A DNA stretch of 64,000 bases from Paraflavitalea soli (GTDB taxonomy: Bacteria; Bacteroidota; Bacteroidia; Chitinophagales; Chitinophagaceae), in contig NZ_CP032157.1 of the NCBI RefSeq assembly GCF_003555545.1, positions 3,414,546-3,478,545 on the forward strand. Direction: 5' to 3'. A program made the translations under genes and the position numbers. Position 1 is the stretch's first letter, and each line of letters begins with the position of its first letter. The notes beneath the pieces were generated by a model. The model did not search any database. It was not told the DNA's origin and worked only from the letters and a program-made list of their open reading frames with translations. This document shows positions 29,085-38,874 of this stretch, piece by piece.

Positions 29085-29283
29085 CAAAAAATCAGCCAGG
29101 CCTGATCGCTCCGCGCAGCCTGGCGGCCGGCGCCACCCCAGGTGCTGCTTTGATTATTGCTGGCAGTATCTTATGATGCAGGCTCCATAGCTACCAGTAA
29201 GAAGTCCACTGCTTACTGATCACTACCTCTCAACTGGCTGTTCCAGCTCGAAGCTCGTAGCTCACAGCTTCTTCCTAAGTAGG

Positions 29284-30717
29284 CTATACTAATAGTGATG
29301 GTTTCTCTTTATAAGTCTTCCACAGAAACTCTCCAAACAAGGTATTCGCCCAGGCAAACCATTTACGGGTGAAGTTTGTCGGATCGTCTTTGTGAAATGC
29401 TTCGTGCATGAAACCCGTATCGCCATGGGTCTTTTGCAGGAGCTGGATACAGGCTTTGATCTCCGCATCATCATGACTGGTAAGTCCCCGCATCGTGATC
29501 GCCATGGGCCAGATCATATCCTGTCCTACGTGCGGTCCGCCAATACCCTCTCCCGCCTTGCCTTTATAGAAGAAAGGATTTTCCCCACTCAATACCAGCT
29601 TACGCGTATTGCGGTAAATAGGATCGGTATCCTTCACCGCGCCCAGGTAAGGAAGGGCCAGCAGACTGGGCACATTGGCATCATCCATCAGCAGGTAACT
29701 GCCATAGCCATTCACCTCATAGGCATATACCTTGCCATAGGTCTTGTGCTCTACTACCGCATGTTGCTGCAAGGCTTTTTCTACTTCAGCAGCCAGGGCG
29801 GTTAACTCCCCCGCTGTTTTGGTATCGTTTGCAATCGCCGTCATCATCTCGGCCGCCTGCCGCAGACTCACCACCGCAAAGAAATTGGAAGGGATGAGGA
29901 AAGAAAATACCGTAGCATCATCACTGGGTCGGAAGGCCGAGCAGATAAGCCCCACCGGCTTCACGGGATAACCATAGCCACTCATGGGTTGGGTATCCGT
30001 AGCATTCGAAGTGGTACGCTGGAATTTATAAGGACCATTGCCCGTCTTGCGCTGCTGATCGCGGAAAGTGGTATAGATGGCTTTGATAGCATTTTGCCAC
30101 TGCTGGTCGAACGGCGCGGTATCACCCGTTAGCTTCCAATAATGGTAAGCCAGGCGGATGGTATAACAGAGGGAGTCGATCTCCCACTTGCGTTCATGCA
30201 CGCCGGGTTTCATATCCGTATGGTCCTTGGTCCACTCACCTCTTTTATTGGGATCATTGTAAAAAGCATTGGCATAGGGATCTTTCAATACACAAGCCGT
30301 TTGGTGATTGATGACACCGGCTATCAGCGCTTGCAAAGCCCGGTCCTGCTTCACGAATGGCAGATAAGGTGAGACCTGTGCGCAGCTGTCCCGCAGCCAC
30401 ATGGCATCGATATCGCCGGTGATCACATAGGTATCGGGGCGCCCCTCTTTGGTAGTATGATAGACAGTCGTATCGAGGGTATTGGGAAAACAGTTCTCAA
30501 ACAGCCAGGCCAGTTCGGGATTCTTCACCTTGGCCTTGAACTCCGTGATGGCTTTTTCTATTGCGGCGCTGGTGAAATGCCGCTTGTCGGCAGGCACCCG
30601 TACTACCGGGAATTGGTCGGCGCCCGTGGCCGGGGAAAGACTCAAACCTTTTAAAGGACCCAGTAATAAGCCGGCCCCGGCGAGGCCCGCCTGTTGAAGA
30701 AATGTGCTTCTTTTCAT
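29284..30717 (-). CDS. Glycoside hydrolase family 125 (exo-alpha-1,6-mannosidase)
   Basis: 477 residues. The N-terminus MKRSTFLQQAGLAGAGLLLG looks like a Tat/Sec export signal without the second Arg. Family hallmarks: YVITGDIDAMWLRDSCAQV, GVHERKWEIDSLCYTIRLAY, and GGPHVGQDMIWPMAI near the C-terminus. GH125 enzymes remove terminal alpha-1,6-linked mannose, and they act on yeast mannan or N-glycan cores. Together with GH97 downstream and the GH76 alpha-1,6-mannanase at 50488-51642 it suggests alpha-mannan use. It is likely first in a two-gene unit. An inverted repeat at 30757-30776 lies just upstream. Confidence 0.93.
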   Translation of the reverse strand: MKRSTFLQQAGLAGAGLLLGPLKGLSLSPATGADQFPVVRVPADKRHFTSAAIEKAITEFKAKVKNPELAWLFENCFPNTLDTTVYHTTKEGRPDTYVITGDIDAMWLRDSCAQVSPYLPFVKQDRALQALIAGVINHQTACVLKDPYANAFYNDPNKRGEWTKDHTDMKPGVHERKWEIDSLCYTIRLAYHYWKLTGDTAPFDQQWQNAIKAIYTTFRDQQRKTGNGPYKFQRTTSNATDTQPMSGYGYPVKPVGLICSAFRPSDDATVFSFLIPSNFFAVVSLRQAAEMMTAIANDTKTAGELTALAAEVEKALQQHAVVEHKTYGKVYAYEVNGYGSYLLMDDANVPSLLALPYLGAVKDTDPIYRNTRKLVLSGENPFFYKGKAGEGIGGPHVGQDMIWPMAITMRGLTSHDDAEIKACIQLLQKTHGDTGFMHEAFHKDDPTNFTRKWFAWANTLFGEFLWKTYKEKPSLLV

Positions 30718-31196
30718 AACTGCAAGTGTGTGGTGGTCTTTGAATAATGTTGTGCCAACGGTCTAACTATACCGTTTTAGCAATTGCAATATAAGAAAAA
30801 TGTGAGTAGTGGGCGGGCGCCTTTTTCCCCTATTGGGTAAATAAAATAGCCGTTTGGGATAGTTAGCAAGTGGTTCCCAGTTGTTATATAGTTACCGGCG
30901 GCATTTTCGGTGTAAGGACAGTAATAAATATTGTTGCCGGTATGATGGTTGAACAGGAGTGGACAAGCATATTTCTCCTGTGATGCTCAAAAAGCAGCCT
31001 AACGATTTAAAAAAAACAATTATGTGTTTGAAGTGCACGCCATGTTCCACCCAGGCGCTGGCCTTCCGCCAGACCCTACTACTTGCCATCGCTCCAAGGT
31101 ATCATACCTGAGTTGGCAGACTATTTCCCCCTTAAACCCTGCCGACTATAAACCTTATCCTGCCGGTTAACCATCACTCAACACCCAACTCTGACT
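30718..31196. other. Intergenic region, divergent
   Basis: About 480 nt between GH125 (minus) and a sigma gene (plus). No gene seen. The only clear structure is the AACGGT-N8-ACCGTT inverted repeat near GH125. Confidence 0.4.
30757..30776. promoter_or_regulatory. Inverted repeat upstream of GH125, possible operator
   Basis: AACGGT, 8-nt spacer, ACCGTT, starting 40 nt upstream of the GH125 start codon. Placement and symmetry suit a regulator site. No second copy was noticed near GH97 or GH76, so the assignment is weak. Confidence 0.3.
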
Positions 31197-31742
31197 ATGA
31201 GCAGGAAAAACAACCATTGGGGAGAGGCTCAGGCACTTTCCAACAAATATTTTCAGGAACTGCAGACCTACATGTATACCATAACGAAGAATAGCATGCT
31301 CTCCAAAGAGATCGTGTCGGCTGTCTTTTACAAAATATATGCTGACGAAAAACTATGCCGGCATATAGCAGAGCCGGCATGGGGATATCTCGCTGGGATG
31401 GCAATGAACGAATGGTACATGATGCTGCGGAAAGAAAAGAGCAACGACCGCAAAGAAGCCGGATATGAGATGTTATACGCAGAACAATGGCAGGAAAGCC
31501 CCGAAGAAGCCGCGATATACCGGGAACTAATGGAACAACTCAATGAACGCGTCCGGCAACTGCCACCACGGATGCGCGAGGTTTTTGAACTGCTGCGCGA
31601 AAGCTACACCACGAGGGAAGTAGCGGAAAAAATGGGTATCACCGAGCAAACAGTACGCAATACGAAGACCAATGCCATCAATATTCTGCGGGACGAACTG
31701 ACCAGGCTGGGGCTGCTGCAACTGCTCTGGCTACTTTGGTAA
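31197..31742 (+). CDS. ECF sigma-70 factor, short and diverged
   Basis: 181 residues. Region 2 is weakly conserved (TKNSMLSKEIVSAVFYKIYAD, then AGMAMNEWYMMLRKEK). Region 4 is clear (LPPRMREVFELLRESYTTRE and KMGITEQTVRNTKTNAINIL). The protein ends immediately in a hydrophobic tail (LLQLLWLLW). First gene of a plus-strand unit sigma-FecR-SusC-SusD; FecR starts 85 nt after its stop. Confidence 0.87.
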   Translation: MSRKNNHWGEAQALSNKYFQELQTYMYTITKNSMLSKEIVSAVFYKIYADEKLCRHIAEPAWGYLAGMAMNEWYMMLRKEKSNDRKEAGYEMLYAEQWQESPEEAAIYRELMEQLNERVRQLPPRMREVFELLRESYTTREVAEKMGITEQTVRNTKTNAINILRDELTRLGLLQLLWLLW

Positions 31743-31827
31743 AAAAAATCGGGTAGCCCAATGGTTAAAAAGAAAGGCAGCAGCATATGACTAACAAGAG
31801 GCTCATTCTTAATTCTAACATCATTCC

Positions 31828-33048
31828 ATGACAGCACCTACTCAAAGGACGATTGAACTCATGATAAAGCAATACACCGGTGAGATCACCCCGGCTGAGC
31901 AGGCAGAACTGGAAGACCTCATTGCACAAGCCTCACCGGCCAAACAACAATGGTACAGGGATATGCTGGACCCGCTGAAACTGGCGGAAGCCATGGCCTT
32001 TGCTCAGGGAGAAGACCTGGCGAAATATCAACAACAATGGGAAGCCAATGCCCGGCAACAATGGAAAGAACAGTCCCGCCGCCGGCTTCACAGGAGCCTG
32101 CGATGGGCCGCTGCAGCCGTACTGGTGATTGCCACGGGCCTGGGCATCTGGCAATGGATCCACCGGCAACCTTCGCAGGAACAGTCAAGAGCTATTGCCG
32201 GTGTTACAGAAGACGGGGAGAGTTTCTTCCTGCTACCTGGCGGTGAAAAGATCGAACTGGGATCATTGACTGATCGCCCTACCAAAGCAGGCAATGCCTT
32301 GCTTTCCCGGCACAACAACGAACTGATCTGCCAGGCAGCGTATACCGAAGGAGAGAAGCCCGGAAATATCCGGCTATTTGTAAAGCATGCAATATATACA
32401 CTCCTGTTGCACGACAGTAGCAGAATAACCCTCGGCCAGAGGTCAGCTGTGCAGTTTCCGGATCATTTCAATAAAGGAGAAAGAGTAGTGGAGATCAGCG
32501 GAGAAGGCTATTTTGAAGTGAAACATAAGCTAACCGATGCAGATACCGCCAGGGTAATTATCGTAAAAAATGCCCTTGATACACTGCCGCAACATTTAGT
32601 AGAAGTACAAGCTTTAGGCACCCGCTTCAATATCAGGGCCTATGCCAACGACACCAGGACACGCATTACGCTCGACGAAGGAAGCCTGCAGATCTGTAAG
32701 AACACCACCCGCATACAATTACACCCGGGAGAGGAAGCTACCATCACCAGTACGGGTATAACAGAAAAACACCAGATCTCAAAACCTGGAGAGGCTTCCG
32801 CCTGGCGTGAAGGACGCATACTTTTTACAGACATAGATGTAACTACCATCATGAACGACCTGAAACGCCACTACGATGACATTTCAATCGCTGTCGCGCC
32901 TGAGGTAGCTGATGAAAAGATCAGCCTTCATAGTTTTTATAACAAGCCGATCGGTTACCTGGTCGACATTATGAAAAAGAACAACAGCAATATAGCCATC
33001 AAAATGGAAGGCAACACGATATACGTAACGCCCCCCATTCGACACTAG
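31828..33048 (+). CDS. FecR-family anti-sigma factor
   Basis: 406 residues. Cytoplasmic N-terminus (1-90), one transmembrane helix at about 92-110 (RWAAAAVLVIATGLGIWQW), a FecR domain with RVVEISGEGYFEVKH and VQALGTRFNIRAYAN, and a C-terminal DUF4974 domain (ILFTDIDVTTIMNDLKRHY onward). It is the likely sensor-relay partner of the sigma factor just upstream and of the STN-bearing SusC downstream. The insertion of LTDADTARVIIVKNALDT between the two FecR motifs makes this region longer than in the other four FecR proteins here. Confidence 0.92.
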   Translation: MTAPTQRTIELMIKQYTGEITPAEQAELEDLIAQASPAKQQWYRDMLDPLKLAEAMAFAQGEDLAKYQQQWEANARQQWKEQSRRRLHRSLRWAAAAVLVIATGLGIWQWIHRQPSQEQSRAIAGVTEDGESFFLLPGGEKIELGSLTDRPTKAGNALLSRHNNELICQAAYTEGEKPGNIRLFVKHAIYTLLLHDSSRITLGQRSAVQFPDHFNKGERVVEISGEGYFEVKHKLTDADTARVIIVKNALDTLPQHLVEVQALGTRFNIRAYANDTRTRITLDEGSLQICKNTTRIQLHPGEEATITSTGITEKHQISKPGEASAWREGRILFTDIDVTTIMNDLKRHYDDISIAVAPEVADEKISLHSFYNKPIGYLVDIMKKNNSNIAIKMEGNTIYVTPPIRH

Positions 33049-33129
33049 TCCTTTTCCTTTAGCATTGATCAAATTCCAGCACCATTGCCTTATCCCTCAT
33101 TGCGCCGTAAGAGGCAACAATCGCCGAAT

Positions 33130-33162
33130 CCGGCCCATAAACAGCAAATGCTTATGGGCCGG
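33130..33162 (+). promoter_or_regulatory. Strong hairpin between FecR and SusC
   Basis: CCGGCCCATAA and TTATGGGCCGG form a perfect 11-bp, GC-rich stem with an 11-nt loop. No T tract follows on either strand, so it is not a standard terminator. It lies 82 nt after FecR and 146 nt before the SusC start and could be an mRNA processing or stability element or an attenuator. Confidence 0.55.
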
Positions 33163-33307
33163 TGCAGGTTGGCAACCAAAACACTCACCCTTAAAAAATC
33201 TTAACCGCGGTATCATTCATTAGTAGCGCCATGTTCCGTCCAGGTAATAACGAACGTTGGTAAACAAGCGGATCGGTCCACCGCCGGTTAAAAGGCTCAG
33301 TGATAAA

Positions 33308-36300
33308 ATGAAAAGCAAATTATTAGTATTGACTGTTGGCACCCTGTTGCTGGCAGTAAAAGGCCATGCACAGAAAACCATCACCCGTACCTTTATCAAC
33401 GCCCCCCTTGAGACCGTCATCAGGGATATCAGCGATTCAGCAGGACTCACCTGTGCAACCAATGCCGCACGCTTCCGGAAATGCTCACCCGTAACAATAA
33501 ACTTCACCAAAGTGGAGGTATACCAGGCGCTGGAAGACGCCTGCAAAAAACAGCCTGTCTCCTGTCGCATCGAACAGGAAGCTATTATAGTAGAACCAAG
33601 GGATGTAAAAGGACGGATAACCGATGAAAGAGGAGAACCGCTCGCCAACATCACGGTAGTATCATCCGGCAGCAATAAGCATTTTGTCACACGCAAAGAT
33701 GGGCGATTTACCTTGTACCAGGCAGCACTCGATTCCTTCTTCGATGTTTCTGCGGTTAATTATGAATCCCAGCATATTATACTTGATGGCAGCGTCTGGT
33801 TCAATCTCATCCTCAAAGAAAAAGTGACCATATACGGCGATTCCACCGGCGTTACCGTTTGCGATGGTTATAACCGCAAACCACGCGAAAGAGCCACCGG
33901 TTCTTTTGGTAATATTGGGCTGCAACAACTCATCGCAAGGCCCTCCCCTACCCTCGGTCCACGGCTTGATGGCCTTGTACCAGGTATGGTGGTGTTCAAT
34001 ACCGACATCGGACTCACCAGTCCCCTTCCTGCAATTACCATTCGTGGCGTCAGTACCCTATTGGCCAATGCCCAACCGCTCTTCGTAGTTGATCGTTTTC
34101 CATACGATGGCAACCTCAACCAGCTTAATCCCAATGATATCGAATGCATCACTATACTGAAGGACGCTGCTGCTTCTTCCATCTGGGGCGCCCGTGCCGG
34201 CAATGGCGTCATCGTGATCACCACCCGGCAGGGCAAACATAATCAAGGGCCCCGCCTATCCTTTTCCACTCAACTCACATTGTTGGACAAATACAACAGC
34301 CGCTACCTGCCCCTCCTTGGTGCGGCATCTACGCTCAGCCTCGAAGACAGCTTTTTCCACAGGGGGTATTATGATGTTGCTTTGCTAAGCGGCTTCGGAT
34401 CAGTACCACCAGGCGCAGAGATACTCGAACAATTAAGGCTGGGCATGATCGACTCAACAAAAGCGGCCTCCCTGCTGCAGGCCCTCGCCGGTCACGATGT
34501 GCGTGATGATCTGGACAAGTATTATTACCGGCGTACGACAGCCCAACAGTACCACTTAAGCCTGGAAGGCGGCGATACACAAAGCCGGTATTACCTGTCG
34601 GCAGGATACGACAAAATAAATAACGGCCTCACCCAGGGCACACAATACCGCTATAGCATCACATCCAACTATAGTTACAAACCGCGTAAAACAGTTGAAA
34701 TAAACCTGGGTGCAGCCTTGAATCAGACAGGCGCCCGCAACGATATCCCTTTCCCCGGAATAGCTTACACCTATGCCATGCTGGCCAACCCCGATGGTAC
34801 TGCTGCCGTGGTAAACCGCGACCGCCCGCAGGTGTGGAAAGACACACAGGTCCTCAACGGCATGCCTGACTGGAGCTACCGCCCGCTTGACGAGTTATCT
34901 CTTCGTGACGACTCGCTTCACCGGTTGCAAACGCGCCTCTTCATTAACCTGGCCTATACAGTCGTCAAGGGCCTTAAATTACAGATCGCCGCACAAAACC
35001 TTGTAGAGAATACGACCCATACCACCCGCTATCCCATAGCATCCTATGCGTATCGCGATTTATACAACAACTTCAGCTATCTGCATGGGTTTGGCATAGC
35101 CTCTCTTGTGCCACAAGGGCCCATGGAAGATATACAACAGACCCACTATCGTGCTACCAATATAAGGGGACAGATAGACTACAACCACAATTGGCCCGAC
35201 AACAAATGGGAGCTAACTGCCGTTGCAGGTGCAGAGATCGCAAGAACAACAGCAGATACCAGCCGGGGCCGTCACTACAGCAAAACTGTCAATTTCGATA
35301 CGCTCTACAACATGTATGAAGCACTCCTCCCACCCATGGCCCTACCCGGTAAACCATATACACGGGAAGCTTTCGATTACTTCAGGTCATACTTTGCCAT
35401 TGCAGGCCTGGCCTTACATGGCCGCTACATGATGACGGGCAGCTTTCGAATTGACCAAAGCAACTTCTTTGGCGCCCGAACGAACGCATTGACACAGCCG
35501 CTCTGGTCCGCCGGCATGAAATGGCGATTTACCAATGAGCCATTCATCAATATCTCCTGGCTTAGCGAGGCCAGCCTGCGCACCAACTTTGGCCTGAGCG
35601 GTAATATCGACAAATCATTGTCGGCCCTGCTCACCACTACTCCCCCGGTGATCAACCAGTATGGCGCCGAAACCCGCACCATCCTCAATGCTGCCAATCC
35701 CAACCTGCAATGGGAAACCAGCAGGCTCTTTAACATAGGCCTCGATTTCCAGTTCTCAAAAAAACGGTTTTCCGGCACGGTGGAATACTACAGACGCTTT
35801 AGTAAGGATCTGTTGAACAACGAGATCACCCGCACTACCGCAGGTGCCACCCCTTATCGTAACAACTCGGCCGCACTCAGGGGCCACGGTGTGGAATTAC
35901 AGCTGAATGTCCGTTTGCCCCTGGGCAAATGCCAATACAATGGCAGCCTGCTGTTGGCCTATACCACCAATAAAGTGATTCATACTGATACCTCGAAACA
36001 AAAAGCCATAGACTACCTCGATCCTTCAGCCGGCAATCTGCTTGTTGGCCGGCCATCGGATGCCCTCTATGCCCTGCACAAGGCCCCGCTTGATCCTGCC
36101 AACGGTGATCCACGTGCTTACCTGCAGGGGGAGCCGAGTAATGATTACCCTGCTATCCTTAATGGTCCACGCGACAGCCTGCAATATATGGGGCATAGCA
36201 CGCCGCCATGGACAGCGGCCATCAGCCAAAGCATCAGCTATTATGGTATCACGCTTTCTTTCCTGCTCATTGGCCGGTTTGGCTACCACTACCGACAATC

Positions 36301-36685
36301 TTCTATGGACTACCATGGTTTCATTTCAGGTACAAAACTCCCGCATCCCGATTACGACAACCGCTGGCAGCAACCGGGTGATGAAACCCGCACTACCGTC
36401 CCCTCCTTCCCTGCGATCATCGATCCATTCCGCGATCAGGTGTATGGCTATAGTAATGTGCTGGTAAAAAAAGCAGACAATATCCGCATGCGCGAAGTGA
36501 AACTGTCTTATATGCTGAACGAGAAAATAGGCAAGAAAGCGGGCCTGTCGGGCGCTACGATCTTTCTCTACGGCGCCAACCTTGGCATTCTCTGGAAAGC
36601 AAGTCATAATTCCCTCGATCCGGACTCCCCGTCGGCCATGCCGCTGCCCAAAAGTTATTCCATTGGCCTTAGCATAAACCTGTAA
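33308..36685 (+). CDS. SusC-family TonB-dependent transporter with STN domain
   Basis: 1125 residues from the ATG at 33308, which begins a proper signal peptide (MKSKLLVLTVGTLLLAVKG). An upstream in-frame ATG at 33257 adds a hydrophilic leader and is less likely. Domains: STN (about 20-95, with four cysteines, unusual for this domain), carboxypeptidase-regulatory-like (about 98-165), plug with PNDIECITILKDAAASSIWG and GNGVIVITTRQGK, then the barrel ending in LPKSYSIGLSINL. The plug signature is diverged (SSIWGARAG instead of the usual AIYGSRAAN). SusD follows after 16 nt. Confidence 0.94.
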   Translation: MKSKLLVLTVGTLLLAVKGHAQKTITRTFINAPLETVIRDISDSAGLTCATNAARFRKCSPVTINFTKVEVYQALEDACKKQPVSCRIEQEAIIVEPRDVKGRITDERGEPLANITVVSSGSNKHFVTRKDGRFTLYQAALDSFFDVSAVNYESQHIILDGSVWFNLILKEKVTIYGDSTGVTVCDGYNRKPRERATGSFGNIGLQQLIARPSPTLGPRLDGLVPGMVVFNTDIGLTSPLPAITIRGVSTLLANAQPLFVVDRFPYDGNLNQLNPNDIECITILKDAAASSIWGARAGNGVIVITTRQGKHNQGPRLSFSTQLTLLDKYNSRYLPLLGAASTLSLEDSFFHRGYYDVALLSGFGSVPPGAEILEQLRLGMIDSTKAASLLQALAGHDVRDDLDKYYYRRTTAQQYHLSLEGGDTQSRYYLSAGYDKINNGLTQGTQYRYSITSNYSYKPRKTVEINLGAALNQTGARNDIPFPGIAYTYAMLANPDGTAAVVNRDRPQVWKDTQVLNGMPDWSYRPLDELSLRDDSLHRLQTRLFINLAYTVVKGLKLQIAAQNLVENTTHTTRYPIASYAYRDLYNNFSYLHGFGIASLVPQGPMEDIQQTHYRATNIRGQIDYNHNWPDNKWELTAVAGAEIARTTADTSRGRHYSKTVNFDTLYNMYEALLPPMALPGKPYTREAFDYFRSYFAIAGLALHGRYMMTGSFRIDQSNFFGARTNALTQPLWSAGMKWRFTNEPFINISWLSEASLRTNFGLSGNIDKSLSALLTTTPPVINQYGAETRTILNAANPNLQWETSRLFNIGLDFQFSKKRFSGTVEYYRRFSKDLLNNEITRTTAGATPYRNNSAALRGHGVELQLNVRLPLGKCQYNGSLLLAYTTNKVIHTDTSKQKAIDYLDPSAGNLLVGRPSDALYALHKAPLDPANGDPRAYLQGEPSNDYPAILNGPRDSLQYMGHSTPPWTAAISQSISYYGITLSFLLIGRFGYHYRQSSMDYHGFISGTKLPHPDYDNRWQQPGDETRTTVPSFPAIIDPFRDQVYGYSNVLVKKADNIRMREVKLSYMLNEKIGKKAGLSGATIFLYGANLGILWKASHNSLDPDSPSAMPLPKSYSIGLSINL

Positions 36686-36701
36686 CCATAAAACAACAAC
36701 A

Positions 36702-38081
36702 ATGAACCGTCCGACACATCTGTTATTCATAAGCTTACTGCTGTCCGCTTTTCTTTTTGTTGCCTGCAACAAAGGCGATCTGCAACGACAACCGGGCACG
36801 GCGTTCGATGTAGCACGCTCACCGGAAGCGCTGCAAGCCCTGCTTGACAATGATTGGTTATTTGGTCAATCCCCTGCTGCCGGCATTCTCTCCGGCGAGT
36901 CTTTCTCCCTTACCGATGAATACTGCAATTTCCTGCTACCCTTTGAACTTAACCTGTACACCTGGCAATCCTCCATCTACAGCGAAGGGGAAACCGTGTC
37001 GGACTGGAACCTCTCTTATGAACAGGTCACCTGCGCCAATCAGGTCATTGAAGCCATTGAACAACTGTCGAATGGCACTGCAGGACCTGCTTATGGACCT
37101 CTTTTGGGGAGTGGCCGTTTTCTTCGCGCCTGGGCTTTCTGGCAGCTCGCCCAACTATATGCCCAACCCTACGACAGCCTTCAGGCAGATTCGGTACCCG
37201 GTATTCCGCTCCCCGTTACCGCCGATCTGAATGCCCCCATCACCAGGGCCAGTTTGCAGCAAACTTACCAGCAGATCTGCACCGATCTGCAGCAGGCAAC
37301 GGACCTTCTGCCTGCAACCATCGACAAAGCACATCCCAATCGTCCCTCCCGCGCTGCTGCCTGGGCTATGCTGGCACGGGTATACCTCAGCATGCGCAAT
37401 TACCAACAGGCAGCCATAGCTGCCGGCAATTGCCTGCAACTGTACAAGACACTCACCGACTATCAGCAATCCGACACGACAGCAAGCATACCTTTTTCAG
37501 GCAACCATCCAGAGATCATTTATCAAAGCCGGATGCAGGAAGACACGCGCTTCCTGGGCGGACTGGTGAACGGCAACAACGGCTTTATCAATGCAGATCT
37601 GTACAGCAAGTATACTCCCGGGGATCTCCGGCGACAACTCTTCTTCAAAGGCGTGGACACGCAGGCGCAACTCAAAGGCAGTTATGCCGGCACATTTTAT
37701 CCCTTCACAGGCCTTGCGACCAACGAGGTTTATCTCACGCACGCAGAAAGCCTCGCTAAAATGGGACAAACAGCCGCCGCCCTCAACGACCTCGACACCC
37801 TGCTCATGAAACGCTTTGCGCCCGGTTATTATATACCCCGAAAATCGAACCATCCTGATACCGTGCTATCCTGGATACGTACAGAAAGGGAAAAGGAACT
37901 CGTGCTGCACGGACAACGGTGGACCGATATCCGGCGGCTGAACAAAGAAGGCAAACAGATTTACTTTACCCGCAGGGTGAAAGGTACTCTTTACACCCTC
38001 ACTCCCAATGACCCAAAGTATACCCTGCCCATACCCCCGCAGGCAGTAAAGGAAAATGGATTGCAGCAAAATCCACGGTAG
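36702..38081 (+). CDS. SusD/RagB-family lipoprotein
   Basis: 459 residues. The lipoprotein signal ends LFVAC at C22. SusD features: LLGSGRFLRAWAFWQLAQLY, RAAAWAMLARVYLSMRNYQQA, YLTHAESLAKMGQ and the C-terminal EREKELVLHGQRWTDIRRL. The C-terminal motif has HGQRW where most SusD proteins have GHRW. It follows its SusC partner after 16 nt and is probably the last gene of the sigma-FecR-SusC-SusD unit. The ligand is unknown. Confidence 0.92.
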   Translation: MNRPTHLLFISLLLSAFLFVACNKGDLQRQPGTAFDVARSPEALQALLDNDWLFGQSPAAGILSGESFSLTDEYCNFLLPFELNLYTWQSSIYSEGETVSDWNLSYEQVTCANQVIEAIEQLSNGTAGPAYGPLLGSGRFLRAWAFWQLAQLYAQPYDSLQADSVPGIPLPVTADLNAPITRASLQQTYQQICTDLQQATDLLPATIDKAHPNRPSRAAAWAMLARVYLSMRNYQQAAIAAGNCLQLYKTLTDYQQSDTTASIPFSGNHPEIIYQSRMQEDTRFLGGLVNGNNGFINADLYSKYTPGDLRRQLFFKGVDTQAQLKGSYAGTFYPFTGLATNEVYLTHAESLAKMGQTAAALNDLDTLLMKRFAPGYYIPRKSNHPDTVLSWIRTEREKELVLHGQRWTDIRRLNKEGKQIYFTRRVKGTLYTLTPNDPKYTLPIPPQAVKENGLQQNPR

Positions 38082-38096
38082 CAACCGTAGGAGGCA

Positions 38097-38360
38097 TCAA
38101 TACAATCGAAGGTAAATCCCTGTGCGGCAAGGAACAAAGGGACTCCATGGCGTTGGCTGATAATAGGTACAGGTAGTGAAAGCTGTGAGGCATAAATAAT
38201 TAACGCCGATCTGCCCGGCAGGAACGAAAGTACCGTCAAGCTGACGAACGTACTGTGGAAAATAATCGCAATAGGCTTTCTTGTTAACCTCATGAGCAAG
38301 AGCGCCCCCAACGGCCACTGTAATGGCGGTAGCAATGAGAAAGAATCTGATCTTTTTCAT
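38097..38360 (-). CDS. Small secreted protein, DUF6520-like
   Basis: 87 residues. Signal-like start MKKIRFFLIATAITVAVGGALAH, then a Cys- and Tyr-rich mature part with four cysteines. It shares the GALAF/GALAH junction and a similar size with the 100-residue protein at 1552-1854. Function unknown. It is convergent with the SusD gene, 15 nt away. Confidence 0.6.
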   Translation of the reverse strand: MKKIRFFLIATAITVAVGGALAHEVNKKAYCDYFPQYVRQLDGTFVPAGQIGVNYLCLTAFTTCTYYQPTPWSPFVPCRTGIYLRLY

Positions 38361-38716
38361 ACAACAGGTTTTTGATGATAAAAAAATACATAGCCCGCAT
38401 CGTTGTACAAGGGAAGGAACCTGTTTATCAAAAGGAGGGAATTAACGGGGCTTCATCATTGCTGTATGTAATTTAATTCATTTTTGATGCATCCGGTTCA
38501 ATGGTTCATTTTTTTGATCTGTCCGATAGCGATGGGATTGCCGGACAGGCTCAGCCAGACCGTATCCAGCCAGACCGCCTTGGCCATAGCAGGTTTTATT
38601 GCTCCTAAGCAGTTGTATTGCAACCGGGTAGAATACAATTATTTAGCATGTTAAAGTTCAAATAATTATCTATATTTGCGCTCCGAAAAGAAAGCCGCCA
38701 TGGGCGGATAGGTCAG
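38361..38716. other. Intergenic region upstream of tRNA-Arg
   Basis: About 355 nt, no gene. It contains a 7-bp inverted repeat (CTGTCCG 38519-38525, CGGACAG 38542-38548), two tandem copies of CAGCCAGACCG near 38553-38577, and the tRNA promoter. Confidence 0.45.
38671..38678 (+). promoter_or_regulatory. -7 promoter element for tRNA-Arg
   Basis: TATATTTG matches the Bacteroidota -7 consensus TAnnTTTG exactly and lies 39 nt before the mature tRNA. No clean -33 element; GTTAAAG lies about 20 nt upstream. Confidence 0.65.
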
Positions 38717-38790
38717 GGACCGGTAGCTCAGCTGGATAGAGCACAAACCTTCTAAGTTTGGGGTCATTGGTTCGAATCCAATCCGGTTCA
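38717..38790 (+). tRNA. tRNA-Arg (anticodon UCU)
   Basis: 74 nt cloverleaf. Acceptor stem GGACCGG with CCGGTTC (one G-U pair), D arm GCTC/GAGC, anticodon stem CAAAC/GTTTG with loop CTTCTAA (anticodon TCT), T arm ATTGG/CCAAT with loop TTCGAAT, discriminator A. CCA is not encoded. It decodes AGA (and AGG by wobble). A GC-rich terminator follows at once, and a repeat array and a probable island gene lie beyond, so the tRNA may be an integration site. Confidence 0.95.
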
Positions 38791-38793
38791 CAA

Positions 38794-38823
38794 ATGCCTC
38801 GCACGATAGTGCGGGGCATTTTA
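38794..38823 (+). terminator. tRNA terminator
   Basis: Arms 38794-38804 (ATGCCTCGCAC) and 38809-38819 (GTGCGGGGCAT) pair over 11 bp with one wobble and a GATA loop, followed by TTT. The right arm also forms the start of the next, larger hairpin. Confidence 0.75.
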
Positions 38824-38874
38824 GTTGGGGAACGGCCAAAGCTTGCTTTGAGCCGTGGACCAACTAAAATGCCC
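38814..38874. repeat. Long nested hairpin after tRNA-Arg
   Basis: An outer 15-bp perfect stem (38814-38828 with 38860-38874) encloses a second stem (ACGGC.AAAGC with GCTTT..GCCGT, 38832-38856) around a 2-nt loop. The right outer arm is the start of the first unit of the 97-bp repeat array. Confidence 0.7.
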
